Origin: DASXRA01 sp036502575 | GTDB lineage: Bacteria; Actinomycetota; Actinomycetes; Mycobacteriales; Jatrophihabitantaceae | Assembly: GCA_036502575.1 (NCBI GenBank) | Contig: DASXYL010000081.1 | Location: 1 to 64,000 of the forward strand | DNA: 64,000 nt | Reading direction: 5' to 3' | Shown here: positions 51,916-59,640 of the stretch, piece by piece | Numbering within the stretch: position 1 is the first letter of the stretch | Layout of the letters: every line of letters starts with the position of its first letter | Notes under the pieces: generated by a model | Database searches by the model: none | The model's input: only the letters and a program-made list of their open reading frames with translations | What the model was told of the DNA's origin: nothing | Made by a program: the position numbers and the translations under genes

Positions 51916-52884
51916 TCAGACCTCGATGACGATCTTGCCGACCAGGTCGCCGGCCGCCATCGCCGCGAGCCCCTCGCCGACCGATGCCAGCGACAGGGTG
52001 CGATCGATGTGCGGGCGCAGCCCGGTGTCGCGCAGGAACGCGATCAGGTCGGCCAGTTCGGGTTTCGTCCCCATCGTGGAGCCCACGACCGACAGCTGCA
52101 GGAAGAACACCCGGTTCAGTTCGGCGGACGGGGCGGGTCCGGACGTCGCGCCGGAGACGACGATGCGACCGCCGGGCTTGAGTGCCTTCACCGAGTGGGC
52201 CCAGGTCGCATCGCCCACGGTCTCGATCACCACGTCCACCCGCTCGGGCAGCCGCGCCCCGGACGCGAACGCCTGATGGGCGCCCAGTTTGAGCGCGGCG
52301 GCCTGCTTGTCCTCGGTACGGGCGGTGGCCCAGACCCGGTAGCCGGCCGCCCGTCCCATCATGATCGCCGCGGTCGCGACGCCCCCCGACGCGCCCTGCA
52401 CCAGGACGGTCTGGCCGGGCCGCAGCCCCGACTTCACGAACAGCATCCGGTAGGCCGTGAGCCACGACGTGGACAGGCACGCCGCCTCGGCCCACGACAG
52501 CTCGGCCGGCTTGGGCAAGACGTTGCGCTTCGGCACGATCACCTGCTCGGCGATCGTGCCCTGGTGCTTCTCCGACAGCAGGGTGCGTTTCGGATCGAGC
52601 GTCTCGTCGCCGTCCCAGCCCTCGGTCGGGATCACCGCGTGGACCACCACCTCGTCCCCGGTGGCGGTGTCGATGCCGGCGGCGTCGCAGCCCAGGATCA
52701 TCGGGAACTGCTCGGCGCTTATGCCCACCCCGCGCAGCGTCCACAGATCGTGGTGGTTGAGGCTCGCCGCCTTGACGGCAACGGTCGTCCAGCCGTCGGG
52801 GGCCACCGGGTCGGGACGCTCACCCACCTCCAGTCCGGCCAAGGGATCGTCGGGATGGGGGGCCGAGGCGTAGGCAGCGCGCAT
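51916..52884 (-). CDS. MDR-family quinone oxidoreductase-like dehydrogenase
   Basis: A 322-residue medium-chain dehydrogenase/reductase. The N-terminal GroES-like domain has SLNHHDLWTLRG and ILGCDAAGI; the Rossmann domain has VLVQGASGGVATAAI (about 155-170). There are no structural zinc cysteines, so it belongs to the zinc-free quinone reductase group. It is the first gene of the minus-strand operon with Nudix and 2H genes and is divergent from the PIG-L gene. Confidence 0.9.
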   Translation of the reverse strand: MRAAYASAPHPDDPLAGLEVGERPDPVAPDGWTTVAVKAASLNHHDLWTLRGVGISAEQFPMILGCDAAGIDTATGDEVVVHAVIPTEGWDGDETLDPKRTLLSEKHQGTIAEQVIVPKRNVLPKPAELSWAEAACLSTSWLTAYRMLFVKSGLRPGQTVLVQGASGGVATAAIMMGRAAGYRVWATARTEDKQAAALKLGAHQAFASGARLPERVDVVIETVGDATWAHSVKALKPGGRIVVSGATSGPAPSAELNRVFFLQLSVVGSTMGTKPELADLIAFLRDTGLRPHIDRTLSLASVGEGLAAMAAGDLVGKIVIEV

Positions 52885-52896
52885 GATCCGACCTTA
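52882..52896 (-). promoter_or_regulatory. -10 hexamer before the MDR gene
   Basis: On the minus strand TAAGGT (52896-52891) lies six bases before the ATG at 52884. Confidence 0.55.
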
Positions 52897-52937
52897 GAGC
52901 GTCGCCGCTCCGGCACACGACCGGTCGAGCTGCACGG

Positions 52938-52952
52938 CAGACTGAGGTCATG
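52938..52952 (+). promoter_or_regulatory. -10-like hexamer before the PIG-L gene
   Basis: CAGACT (52938-52943) lies six bases before the ATG at 52950. Confidence 0.45.
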
Positions 52953-53669
52953 ACGACTGGCGACCTCGGCACCATCCTGTCGATCTGGGCCCATCCGGAC
53001 GACGAGACGTACGGCTGCGCCGGGCTCATGGCGCAGGCCGTGCTCGACGGCGGGCGGGTCGTGTGCGTCACCGCGACCCGGGGTGAGCTGGGCTCGACCG
53101 ACCCGGAGCGCTGGCCGCCCGGGACGCAGCTCGCCGATGTCCGCACGAAGGAACTCGCCGCCTGCCTCGCCGAGCTGGGCGTCACCGAGCACATCTGGCT
53201 CGACTACCGCGACGGCGGTTGCGATCAGGTGCCGGACGAGGAAGCGATCGGCCGGCTGCACGAGATCGTCCAGGCCGTGGCGCCGGACACGGTGTTGACG
53301 TTCGGGCCCGACGGTGGGACCTACCACCCCGACCACATCGCGGTGTCGCGCTGGACGACAGCCGCCGTCGCCGGAACGGACGCGCAACTGCACTACTCGG
53401 CGATCACCCCGGAGTGGATCGCACGGATGACGGAGTTCGTCGATCTGTCGACGGTGATGATGGCCGATCGCGAGCCGGTGATCATCCCGGCGGAGCGTTG
53501 TTCGATCCATGTCGTCCACGAGGGAGACGTGCTGGACATGAAGTGGCGGGCGATGCTGCGGCAGGAGAGCCAGATCGGCCCGATGCTGGCCGCGCTGGGG
53601 CCGGACAACTTCCGGGCGCTGCTGGCCGAGGAGTCGTTCTGCGCGCCGCGCGAATTTCCGCTGATCTGA
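52950..53669 (+). CDS. PIG-L family deacetylase
   Basis: A 239-residue zinc-dependent N-deacetylase. AHPDDE (His15, Asp17, Asp18, Glu19) and YHPDH (His126, His129) supply metal ligands and the base. The family includes MshB and Mca, which act in mycothiol metabolism; this protein is shorter and could instead act on another GlcNAc-type or bacillithiol-like substrate. Its stop overlaps the next start (TGATG), so it is coupled to a VOC gene. Confidence 0.92.
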   Translation: MTTGDLGTILSIWAHPDDETYGCAGLMAQAVLDGGRVVCVTATRGELGSTDPERWPPGTQLADVRTKELAACLAELGVTEHIWLDYRDGGCDQVPDEEAIGRLHEIVQAVAPDTVLTFGPDGGTYHPDHIAVSRWTTAAVAGTDAQLHYSAITPEWIARMTEFVDLSTVMMADREPVIIPAERCSIHVVHEGDVLDMKWRAMLRQESQIGPMLAALGPDNFRALLAEESFCAPREFPLI

Positions 53670-54022
53670 TGCGCATCCTGGGCATCACGTTCGCCGGCAC
53701 GTCGACCGCCGCCCGGCCGGAGATGGCGGCGTTCCTGCGCGACGTTCTGGGCCTCACGCCCGCACACGTGGAAGGCGTCGAGGCCGACCTGTTCCAGCTG
53801 CCGGACGGCTCGTCCTTCGCGGTCGCGTCGCCCGAAGGCATGGGCCAGACCGAGCGCTCGCTGGGATTCCTCGTCGACGACATCGACGGCGCGGTGCGCG
53901 AACTCGCGGCGGCGGGAGCGGACGTCGAGTCGCAGATCGCCAGCAATGCTCGGCAGCGCTACACCCACTTCCGGGCCCCCGACGGCCACGTGTACGAGCT
54001 CGTCCAGAACCTCACTGACTAG
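53669..54022 (+). CDS. VOC-family protein
   Basis: A 117-residue VOC protein: MRILGITFAGTSTAARPEMAAFLRDVLGL, a middle strand SLGFLVDDIDGAVRELAAAGADV and the end FRAPDGHVYELVQN with the Glu ligand. The usual first His is absent (GITFAG), so metal binding is doubtful. It is translationally coupled to the PIG-L gene and is followed by another VOC gene after 18 bases. Confidence 0.88.
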   Translation: MRILGITFAGTSTAARPEMAAFLRDVLGLTPAHVEGVEADLFQLPDGSSFAVASPEGMGQTERSLGFLVDDIDGAVRELAAAGADVESQIASNARQRYTHFRAPDGHVYELVQNLTD

Positions 54023-54040
54023 AACTAGAAGGGACCTGGC

Positions 54041-54556
54041 ATGCCCCAGCCCGAAGGTGCCGAACTCGACCGGATCCGCGAGCACCGCGACCAGCTTCGT
54101 ATCACCTACCTCAAAGCACCGCCGGGACCGCCGGCCGCCCGCGGCATCCACCACGTCGCACTGATCTGCCGCGACGTCGAGGAGACGATCACCTTCTACC
54201 AGGGACTGCTCGGCTTCCCGCTGGTGGAGATGGTCGAGAATCGCGACTACGCCGGATCGACGCACTTCTTTTTCGACGTGGGGCACGGCAACCTGCTCGG
54301 GTTCTTCGACTTCCCCGGCCACGATCACCCCGCCTTCGAGGAGACGATCGGCGGCCTCCAGCACATCGCCCTCTCCGTCACCAAGCAGCAGTTCGACGCC
54401 GCGAAGCGAGCCCTGGACGACCAGCACGTCGACTACCTCGGCCCCGATCGCGGCGTCGAGGACAGCCTCTACCTGCGCGACCCGAACGGCGCCGGCCTCG
54501 AGCTCTACAACGAGGAGGTGGGCGTCTTCAACGGCGTCCGCCTCATCGAGCCGTAA
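54041..54556 (+). CDS. VOC-family dioxygenase/glyoxalase-like protein
   Basis: A 171-residue protein with two VOC half-domains: IHHVALICRDVEETITFYQGLLGFPLVE (about 36-63) and LQHIALSVTKQQFDAAKRAL, ending with YLRDPNGAGLELYN. His37, His in LQHIAL and Glu in LELYN fit a metal site. AAGGGA precedes the ATG. It is probably the third gene of the PIG-L operon. Confidence 0.9.
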   Translation: MPQPEGAELDRIREHRDQLRITYLKAPPGPPAARGIHHVALICRDVEETITFYQGLLGFPLVEMVENRDYAGSTHFFFDVGHGNLLGFFDFPGHDHPAFEETIGGLQHIALSVTKQQFDAAKRALDDQHVDYLGPDRGVEDSLYLRDPNGAGLELYNEEVGVFNGVRLIEP

Positions 54557-54684
54557 TTCTGGTCGGTCTGGGGCTGTCCAATCCGGAGATCTCCGCCCAG
54601 GACGTATCTAGGGGAGCTCGGGATGTTCCTTCTGCTCGGGGCGCCGGATAGTGAGGCGCCACGGAGCAACTATTTGGGGGAACC

Positions 54685-55896
54685 ATGTCAGACACCTACG
54701 ACGCGATCGTGATCGGCGCTCGGTGCGCCGGCGCACCGACCGCCATGCTGCTGGCCCGTAAGGGATATCGAGTGCTGGTCGTCGATCGGGCGGAGTTCCC
54801 GAGCGACACCGTCTCCACTCACGTCGTGCAAGCGCCGGCCGTCGCGTCGCTGCGCCGGTGGGGTCTGCTCGACCAGGTCGCCGCCACCGGCTGCCCGCCG
54901 ATCGAGACCTACTCGATGGACTTCGGCCCGGTGGTCATCGAGGGCACGCCCCTTCCCGTGGACGGCTTCTCCACCGCGTACGCGCCCAGGCGGACCGTCC
55001 TCGACATGATCTTGGTCGACGCCGCGGCCGACGCGGGCGCCGAGGTGCGCGAGCGATTCAGCGTCGAGGAGCTCGTGATCGAGGACGGCGTGGTTGTCGG
55101 CATCCGCGGTCACGGCCAGGGTGGCGCGAGCGTCGTCGAGCGGGCCCGGGTGGTGATCGGCGCCGACGGCCGCAACTCCGAGGTGGCCAAGGCGATGCAG
55201 CCCGCGCAGTACAACGAGAAGCCCCGCCTGATGCAGGCCTACTACACCTACTGGAGCGGCCTGCCCGTCGACGGCTTCGACATCTGGGCCCGGCCGGACC
55301 GGGGCTGGGCGGTGGCGCCGACGAACGACGGGCTGACCATGCTCGTTGTCGGCTGGCCGGCGGCCGAGGCCCAGGACTACCGCGCCGACTACGAGGCCAA
55401 CTACCTCAAGACGCTCGACCTGGCGCCCGAGTTCGCCGACCGGGTGCGAGCCGCCACCCGCGAGGAGCGCTTCACCGGGGCATCGGTGCCCAACTACTTC
55501 CGCACGCCGTTCGGCCCCGGCTGGGCGCTCGTCGGCGACGCCGGCTACCAGCGCGATCCCATCACCGCGCAGGGCATCACCGACGCGTTCCGGGACGCCG
55601 AACTGTGCGCGAACGCCCTGGACGAGACGTTCAGCGGCCGGCGATCGTTCGACGAGGCGATGTCGGACTACCAGGCGGCCCGCGACGGCCAGGTGATGCC
55701 GATCTACGAGTTCACCGCGCAGGTGGCCAGTTTCGAGGCGCCGTCGGAGCAGATGCAGCAGCTACTCGGGGCCATTCATGGCAACCAGCCCGCGATGGAC
55801 GCGTTCCTCAGCCTTACTGCCGGCACCCTGTCGCCGGCGGCGTTCTTCGACCCGGACAACCTCGCCCGCCTGACTGGCGCCGGCGCGGGCCGCTGA
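54685..55896 (+). CDS. FAD-dependent monooxygenase-like oxidoreductase
   Basis: A 403-residue flavoprotein of the PHBH/geranylgeranyl reductase type. The FAD Rossmann motif is IVIGARCAGAPTAMLLARKG (about 9-28), the second motif VVIGADGRNSEVA (about 158-170), and GDAGYQRDPITAQGITDAF (about 287-305) binds the FAD ribityl chain. GGGGGA lies before the ATG. The substrate is unknown; the group includes hydroxylases of aromatic compounds and tailoring enzymes. It appears monocistronic. Confidence 0.9.
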   Translation: MSDTYDAIVIGARCAGAPTAMLLARKGYRVLVVDRAEFPSDTVSTHVVQAPAVASLRRWGLLDQVAATGCPPIETYSMDFGPVVIEGTPLPVDGFSTAYAPRRTVLDMILVDAAADAGAEVRERFSVEELVIEDGVVVGIRGHGQGGASVVERARVVIGADGRNSEVAKAMQPAQYNEKPRLMQAYYTYWSGLPVDGFDIWARPDRGWAVAPTNDGLTMLVVGWPAAEAQDYRADYEANYLKTLDLAPEFADRVRAATREERFTGASVPNYFRTPFGPGWALVGDAGYQRDPITAQGITDAFRDAELCANALDETFSGRRSFDEAMSDYQAARDGQVMPIYEFTAQVASFEAPSEQMQQLLGAIHGNQPAMDAFLSLTAGTLSPAAFFDPDNLARLTGAGAGR

Positions 55897-55901
55897 CGGG
55901 G

Positions 55902-56459
55902 TTACGACCCGCCAGGGTCGTTCCGCTCGCCCATCACGATTGTGCGGACGGACGACGTGATCCCGGCGCCCCGGGCACCTACCAGTTCCCAGGATCGGTT
56001 CACGCCGATGGTCAACGACGCGACGGCCGCTCCGGCGATCAACCCGATCGGCCCGTCGCTGTACGGGGTGTTGAGCAGCCGGATCCCAGCCACGAGCTGC
56101 AGGAGCATGATGATCAGGAACCCGGAGAGTACGGCCATCGACGTTCGCCGGGAGCGATCGCTTCGGGCGCGCGAGGCCAGCCGGCGCAGCGTCGCCGCGA
56201 CGAACAGCACCCCGAGCACGCCGATCACGAGTGCCGGCCAGCCGACGTTGGTGTCCGGTATCAGCCCGATCAGCGACAGGACGAGCGGGCTCAGCAGCGC
56301 GGTCAGAGCGGTCGAGGCGCGGATCTGTTGGATGTGGGCTGCGTCTGACCCGATGGAACCCTCCGGAGCCAGTGAGACCGCCACGAACAGCAGCCCCACC
56401 AGAGCTCCGGATGCGCCCGCGACGGCGAGAAAGAAGTCGTGATAGCTCTCGGGAACCAC
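55902..56459 (-). CDS. four-helix integral membrane protein of unknown function
   Basis: A 185-residue protein with hydrophobic segments near 9-28, 48-68, 75-92 and 108-128, plus a C-terminal one near 140-155. The start (SYHDFFLAVAGASGALVGLLFVAVSLAPE) is a recurrent motif of an uncharacterised membrane family. The GTG start is six bases after the DUF6295-like stop, so it is likely the third gene of the dienelactone hydrolase operon. Confidence 0.75.
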   Translation of the reverse strand: MVPESYHDFFLAVAGASGALVGLLFVAVSLAPEGSIGSDAAHIQQIRASTALTALLSPLVLSLIGLIPDTNVGWPALVIGVLGVLFVAATLRRLASRARSDRSRRTSMAVLSGFLIIMLLQLVAGIRLLNTPYSDGPIGLIAGAAVASLTIGVNRSWELVGARGAGITSSVRTIVMGERNDPGGS

Positions 56460-56465
56460 GGGTGT

Positions 56466-56729
56466 CTACGTGACGAGCTCGGCCGGCGCGGACGCCAGCG
56501 TGGCCGAAATGGCGGCGACGAGCGCGCGGGCCGACTCGGCGGTCAGCTCCACGGCGACCCGAGCGCCGGGGCCGCGCGACGGGTTGGCGAAGTCGATGTT
56601 GAGGCTGTGGTCGGCCAGCGCGTGCACGGGGTGGTCGAAGTACACGGTGGCGTCGGTCAGCCGGAACCAGCCATCAGCGCCCTTGCCGCTGCCGGCGATC
56701 GTGATCGTTTCGGTGATGTAGGTGCACAT
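56466..56729 (-). CDS. DUF6295-like small protein
   Basis: An 87-residue protein: MCTYITETITIAGSGKGADG, WFRLTDATVYFDHPVHALADHSLNIDF, and a C-terminal helix. It resembles a small actinobacterial family I know as DUF6295, which is commonly encoded next to dienelactone hydrolases. The function is unknown. It begins eight bases after the hydrolase stop. Confidence 0.75.
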   Translation of the reverse strand: MCTYITETITIAGSGKGADGWFRLTDATVYFDHPVHALADHSLNIDFANPSRGPGARVAVELTAESARALVAAISATLASAPAELVT

Positions 56730-56737
56730 GGCGCTCC

Positions 56738-57475
56738 TCAGGACAGGTGACGGTTAAGGAAGTCGGCGATCTTGTCCCAGCCGTCGACTGCGGCCTCGAC
56801 TCGGTAGGCCGGGCGGTCGGTCGCGAAGAACGCGTGTCCGGCGCCGTCGTAGCTGTGGAACTCGAAGTCCTTGCCGTTCTCGCGCAGGATCTCGCCGAGG
56901 CGCTCGACATCGGCGGGCGACGGATGCTGGTCGTCATTGCCGAACAGGCCCAGGAGCGGGCAGCCGAGCGAGGGCAGTTTGTCCTCGAGGCCTTTCATCG
57001 TGACCGGGTAGCCCTCGGGCGTGTCGCCGATGACGAACGCGCCGTAGCAGTCGATCGCGGCGTCCAGCGGGGTGCTGCAGGCGGCCAGCACCGACTGGCG
57101 ACCGCCGGAGCAGTAGCCGATCGAGCCGACCTTGCCGTTGGACGTGTCCAGCGCGCGCAGGTGGGCGGCGGCTCCGGCCACATCGCCGACGACTCGATCA
57201 TCGGGGGCGCCGCCGCGGGCCCGGGCCGCGGCCGCGGCATCGTCCGGATCGGCTCCCGGCGCCTCGCGGTAGAACAGGTTGGGGCACACGGCGTTGTACC
57301 CCAGCTCGGCGAAACGCCGCACGATCTCCTTGGTGGCTCGGTCGTAACCGGGCAGGTGGTGGATGACGACCATGCCGCCGTGCCGGTGGCCACCGGCCGG
57401 GCGGGCCTCGTAGGCCTCGATCTCGTCGCCGCCCTGGCCGGTGATGGTGATCGTCTGCGCGATGAGTGAGCTCAT
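56738..57475 (-). CDS. dienelactone hydrolase family protein
   Basis: A 245-residue alpha/beta hydrolase with the nucleophile Cys122 in GYCSGGR (Cys instead of Ser is typical of DLH), the Asp in GNDDQHPS and the His in GAGHAFF. MVVIHHLPGYDRATKE is the oxyanion region. ATG 57475 is used; a longer frame to 57751 overlaps the RNase gene antisense. It heads a minus-strand operon with DUF6295-like and membrane genes. Substrate may be a lactone or an ester of aromatic degradation. Confidence 0.9.
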   Translation of the reverse strand: MSSLIAQTITITGQGGDEIEAYEARPAGGHRHGGMVVIHHLPGYDRATKEIVRRFAELGYNAVCPNLFYREAPGADPDDAAAAARARGGAPDDRVVGDVAGAAAHLRALDTSNGKVGSIGYCSGGRQSVLAACSTPLDAAIDCYGAFVIGDTPEGYPVTMKGLEDKLPSLGCPLLGLFGNDDQHPSPADVERLGEILRENGKDFEFHSYDGAGHAFFATDRPAYRVEAAVDGWDKIADFLNRHLS

Positions 57476-57506
57476 GAACTGATCGAAGCACAGCAATCTA
57501 AAGTCA

Positions 57507-57923
57507 GTGACCGTGCCATCCCGCCCGCGCCGGCTGCGTCGCCTGCGCCGCCCGCAGATCGCGTTGATCGCGCTGATCGCTGCGCTCGGTATCGGGTACG
57601 CGATCAATGCCGCGCGCGACGACCACCCCACCGGACTGCGCAGCGGCACGGTGGCGCTGTCGACGTTGCCGGCGCAGGCCACCGACACCGTGCACCTCAT
57701 CGAGTCCGGCGGCCCGTTCCCGTACCGGCAGGACGGCGAGATCTTCAGCAACGCCGAGCATCACTTGCCCGCCGAAACCCGCGGCTACTACCACGAGTAC
57801 ACGGTCACCACGCCGCACTCGTCCGATCGCGGGGCCCGGCGCATCATCACCGGCAAGAACGACGAGTACTACTACACGTCCGATCACTACGACACGTTTC
57901 GCCGCGTGGACATCACGCACTGA
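57507..57923 (+). CDS. membrane-tethered or secreted guanyl-specific RNase (barnase/RNase Sa-like)
   Basis: A 138-residue protein. A basic N-terminus and one hydrophobic segment (about 18-34) give a signal anchor or uncleaved signal. Residues about 52-138 match microbial RNases of the N1/T1/U2 group: catalytic Glu97 (YYHEYTV), an Arg in SDRGARRIITG and His127 (YTSDHYDTF). The order and spacing fit RNase Sa. No barstar-like inhibitor gene is adjacent, which fits an exported enzyme. Confidence 0.88.
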   Translation: MTVPSRPRRLRRLRRPQIALIALIAALGIGYAINAARDDHPTGLRSGTVALSTLPAQATDTVHLIESGGPFPYRQDGEIFSNAEHHLPAETRGYYHEYTVTTPHSSDRGARRIITGKNDEYYYTSDHYDTFRRVDITH

Positions 57924-57960
57924 CCGGCGGGTCGGGCCGGCAATTCTCGACTTCGCCAGC

Positions 57961-57975
57961 AACACTGGACGGGTG
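57961..57975 (+). promoter_or_regulatory. -10-like hexamer before hemW
   Basis: AACACT (57961-57966) lies six bases before the GTG at 57973. Confidence 0.4.
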
Positions 57976-59193
57976 CCCTCCGCGTTGCCTGCCGGCGGTC
58001 CGGCGCCCCGTGACGGCCGCTTGCCGCACTCGGCGCTGGACGAGCTGCCCGATCGGCCGTTCGGCGTGTACGTCCACGTGCCGTTCTGCACGGCCCGCTG
58101 CGGGTATTGCGACTTCAACACCTACACCGCCTCCGAGCTCGGGCCGAGCGTGAGCCGGGGCGGCTACGCCGACACGGTCCTCCTGGAGCTGCGCCTGGCC
58201 CGCGACGTGCTGCGCCGCGGGGTGCCGCCGGTGTCGACGATCTTCTTCGGCGGCGGTACGCCGACGTTGCTGCCGGCCGAGCACCTGGAGGTGATCGTCC
58301 GCGAGATCGGTGACCTGTTCGGCATCGCCCCGGGCGTCGAGATCACCACCGAGGCCAATCCCGAGTCGGTGACACCGGCCTACTTCGACCGGCTGCGGGC
58401 CGCCGGCTTCACCCGGGTGTCGATCGGGATGCAATCGGCGGTGCCGCGTGTCCTCGAGGTGCTCGACCGCCAGCATCGTCCGGGACGCCCCGAGCAGGCC
58501 GTCGCCGAGGCACACGCCGCCGGCTTCGAGCACGTCAACCTCGACCTGATCTACGGCGCCCCGTACGAGACCGAGGCCGACTGGCAGGCGTCGCTCGACG
58601 CTGCGGTCGCCGCGGGTTCGGATCACGTCAGCGCGTACGCCCTGGTGGTCGAGCAGGGCACGGCCCTGGCCCGGCAGGTGGCCCAGGGCGTCGTGCCAGC
58701 GCCCGACGACGACGTGCTGGCCGACCGCTACGCGCAGGCCGAGGAGACGCTGTCCAAGTCCGGATTCGAGTGGTACGAGGTCTCGAACTGGGCCCGGTCG
58801 CCGGCGGCACGCTGCCTGCATAACGAGCTGTACTGGCGCGACGCGAACTGGTGGGGCGTCGGCCCCGGCGCGCACAGCCACGTCGGTGGCGTGCGCTGGT
58901 GGAACGTCAAGCACCCGGTCCGTTACAGCACGCTGCTGGAGTCGGGGGCCAGCCCCGCGGCCGGGCGGGAGGTGCTCGACGAGAAGGCTCGGCTGACCGA
59001 ACGGATCATGCTCGGCATCCGGCTACGGGAGGGGCTCTCGATGCTGGACGTGCCCCGCGAGGCGCACGCCAAGGTGCCGCAGCTGGTCGGGTGGGGGCTG
59101 GCCGACCCCGACGCGTTCCAGGCCGGCCGCGTCGTGCTGACCCTCCGGGGCCGGCTGCTCGCCGACGCGGTGGTGCGCGACCTCGTCCCGTGA
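57973..59193 (+). CDS. hemW: HemW, heme chaperone-like radical SAM protein
   Basis: A 406-residue radical SAM protein with VYVHVPFCTARCGYCDFNTY: Cys39, Cys43 and Cys46 bind the 4Fe-4S cluster. GGGTPTLL, EANPESV and GMQSAVPRVLEVLDRQH follow. The CxxxCxxC with CGYCDF and the lack of the HemN-specific fourth cysteine point to HemW, which transfers heme, rather than coproporphyrinogen dehydrogenase. It is followed by hrcA-dnaJ-rsmE, the usual order. Confidence 0.93.
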   Translation: MPSALPAGGPAPRDGRLPHSALDELPDRPFGVYVHVPFCTARCGYCDFNTYTASELGPSVSRGGYADTVLLELRLARDVLRRGVPPVSTIFFGGGTPTLLPAEHLEVIVREIGDLFGIAPGVEITTEANPESVTPAYFDRLRAAGFTRVSIGMQSAVPRVLEVLDRQHRPGRPEQAVAEAHAAGFEHVNLDLIYGAPYETEADWQASLDAAVAAGSDHVSAYALVVEQGTALARQVAQGVVPAPDDDVLADRYAQAEETLSKSGFEWYEVSNWARSPAARCLHNELYWRDANWWGVGPGAHSHVGGVRWWNVKHPVRYSTLLESGASPAAGREVLDEKARLTERIMLGIRLREGLSMLDVPREAHAKVPQLVGWGLADPDAFQAGRVVLTLRGRLLADAVVRDLVP

Positions 59194-59201
59194 GCGTCGT
59201 G

Positions 59202-59522
59202 CTATTCGGCGGGCCGGGTGGGGCTGAGCTGGTCCAGGTCGAGCACCCGCACGTGCAGGATGGTGCGCTGCTGCAGGGCGGCGCGCAGCGCCCGGTGCAG
59301 GCCGTCCTCGAGGTAGATGTCACCCTGCCATTGCACGGCGTGCGGGAACAGATCGCCGAAGAAGGTGGAGTCCTCGTCGAGCAGTTTGTCCAGCGCCAGC
59401 TCGCGCTTGGTGGTGATGAGTTGATCGAGGCGGACCGAGCGTGGCGGCACGGTGGCCCAGTCGCGGGCGGACAGTCCGTGATCCGGATACGGACGCCCGC
59501 TACTTACCGCCTTAAAGATCAC
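59202..59522 (-). CDS. conserved small actinobacterial protein (Rv2375-like)
   Basis: A 106-residue protein: VIFKAVSSGRPYPDHGLSARDWATVPPR, VRLDQLITTKRELALDKLLDEDSTFFGD, and a C-terminal ParB-like or Spo0J-like segment (YLEDGLHRALRAALQQRTILHVRVLDLD). By memory of gene order it corresponds to the mycobacterial Rv2375 gene, divergent from hrcA. The function is unknown. The start is GTG. Confidence 0.78.
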   Translation of the reverse strand: MIFKAVSSGRPYPDHGLSARDWATVPPRSVRLDQLITTKRELALDKLLDEDSTFFGDLFPHAVQWQGDIYLEDGLHRALRAALQQRTILHVRVLDLDQLSPTRPAE

Positions 59523-59640
59523 CGAAGATCACTGTCCCCGCCCACATACATTTGCGACACATCATCGTGCGCCTGGCAGCGTATCGTGCTGAACCCCGTC
59601 CCCAGCTCTTATCCTGGGGGGTGGCCTTTCGGAGGGTGGA

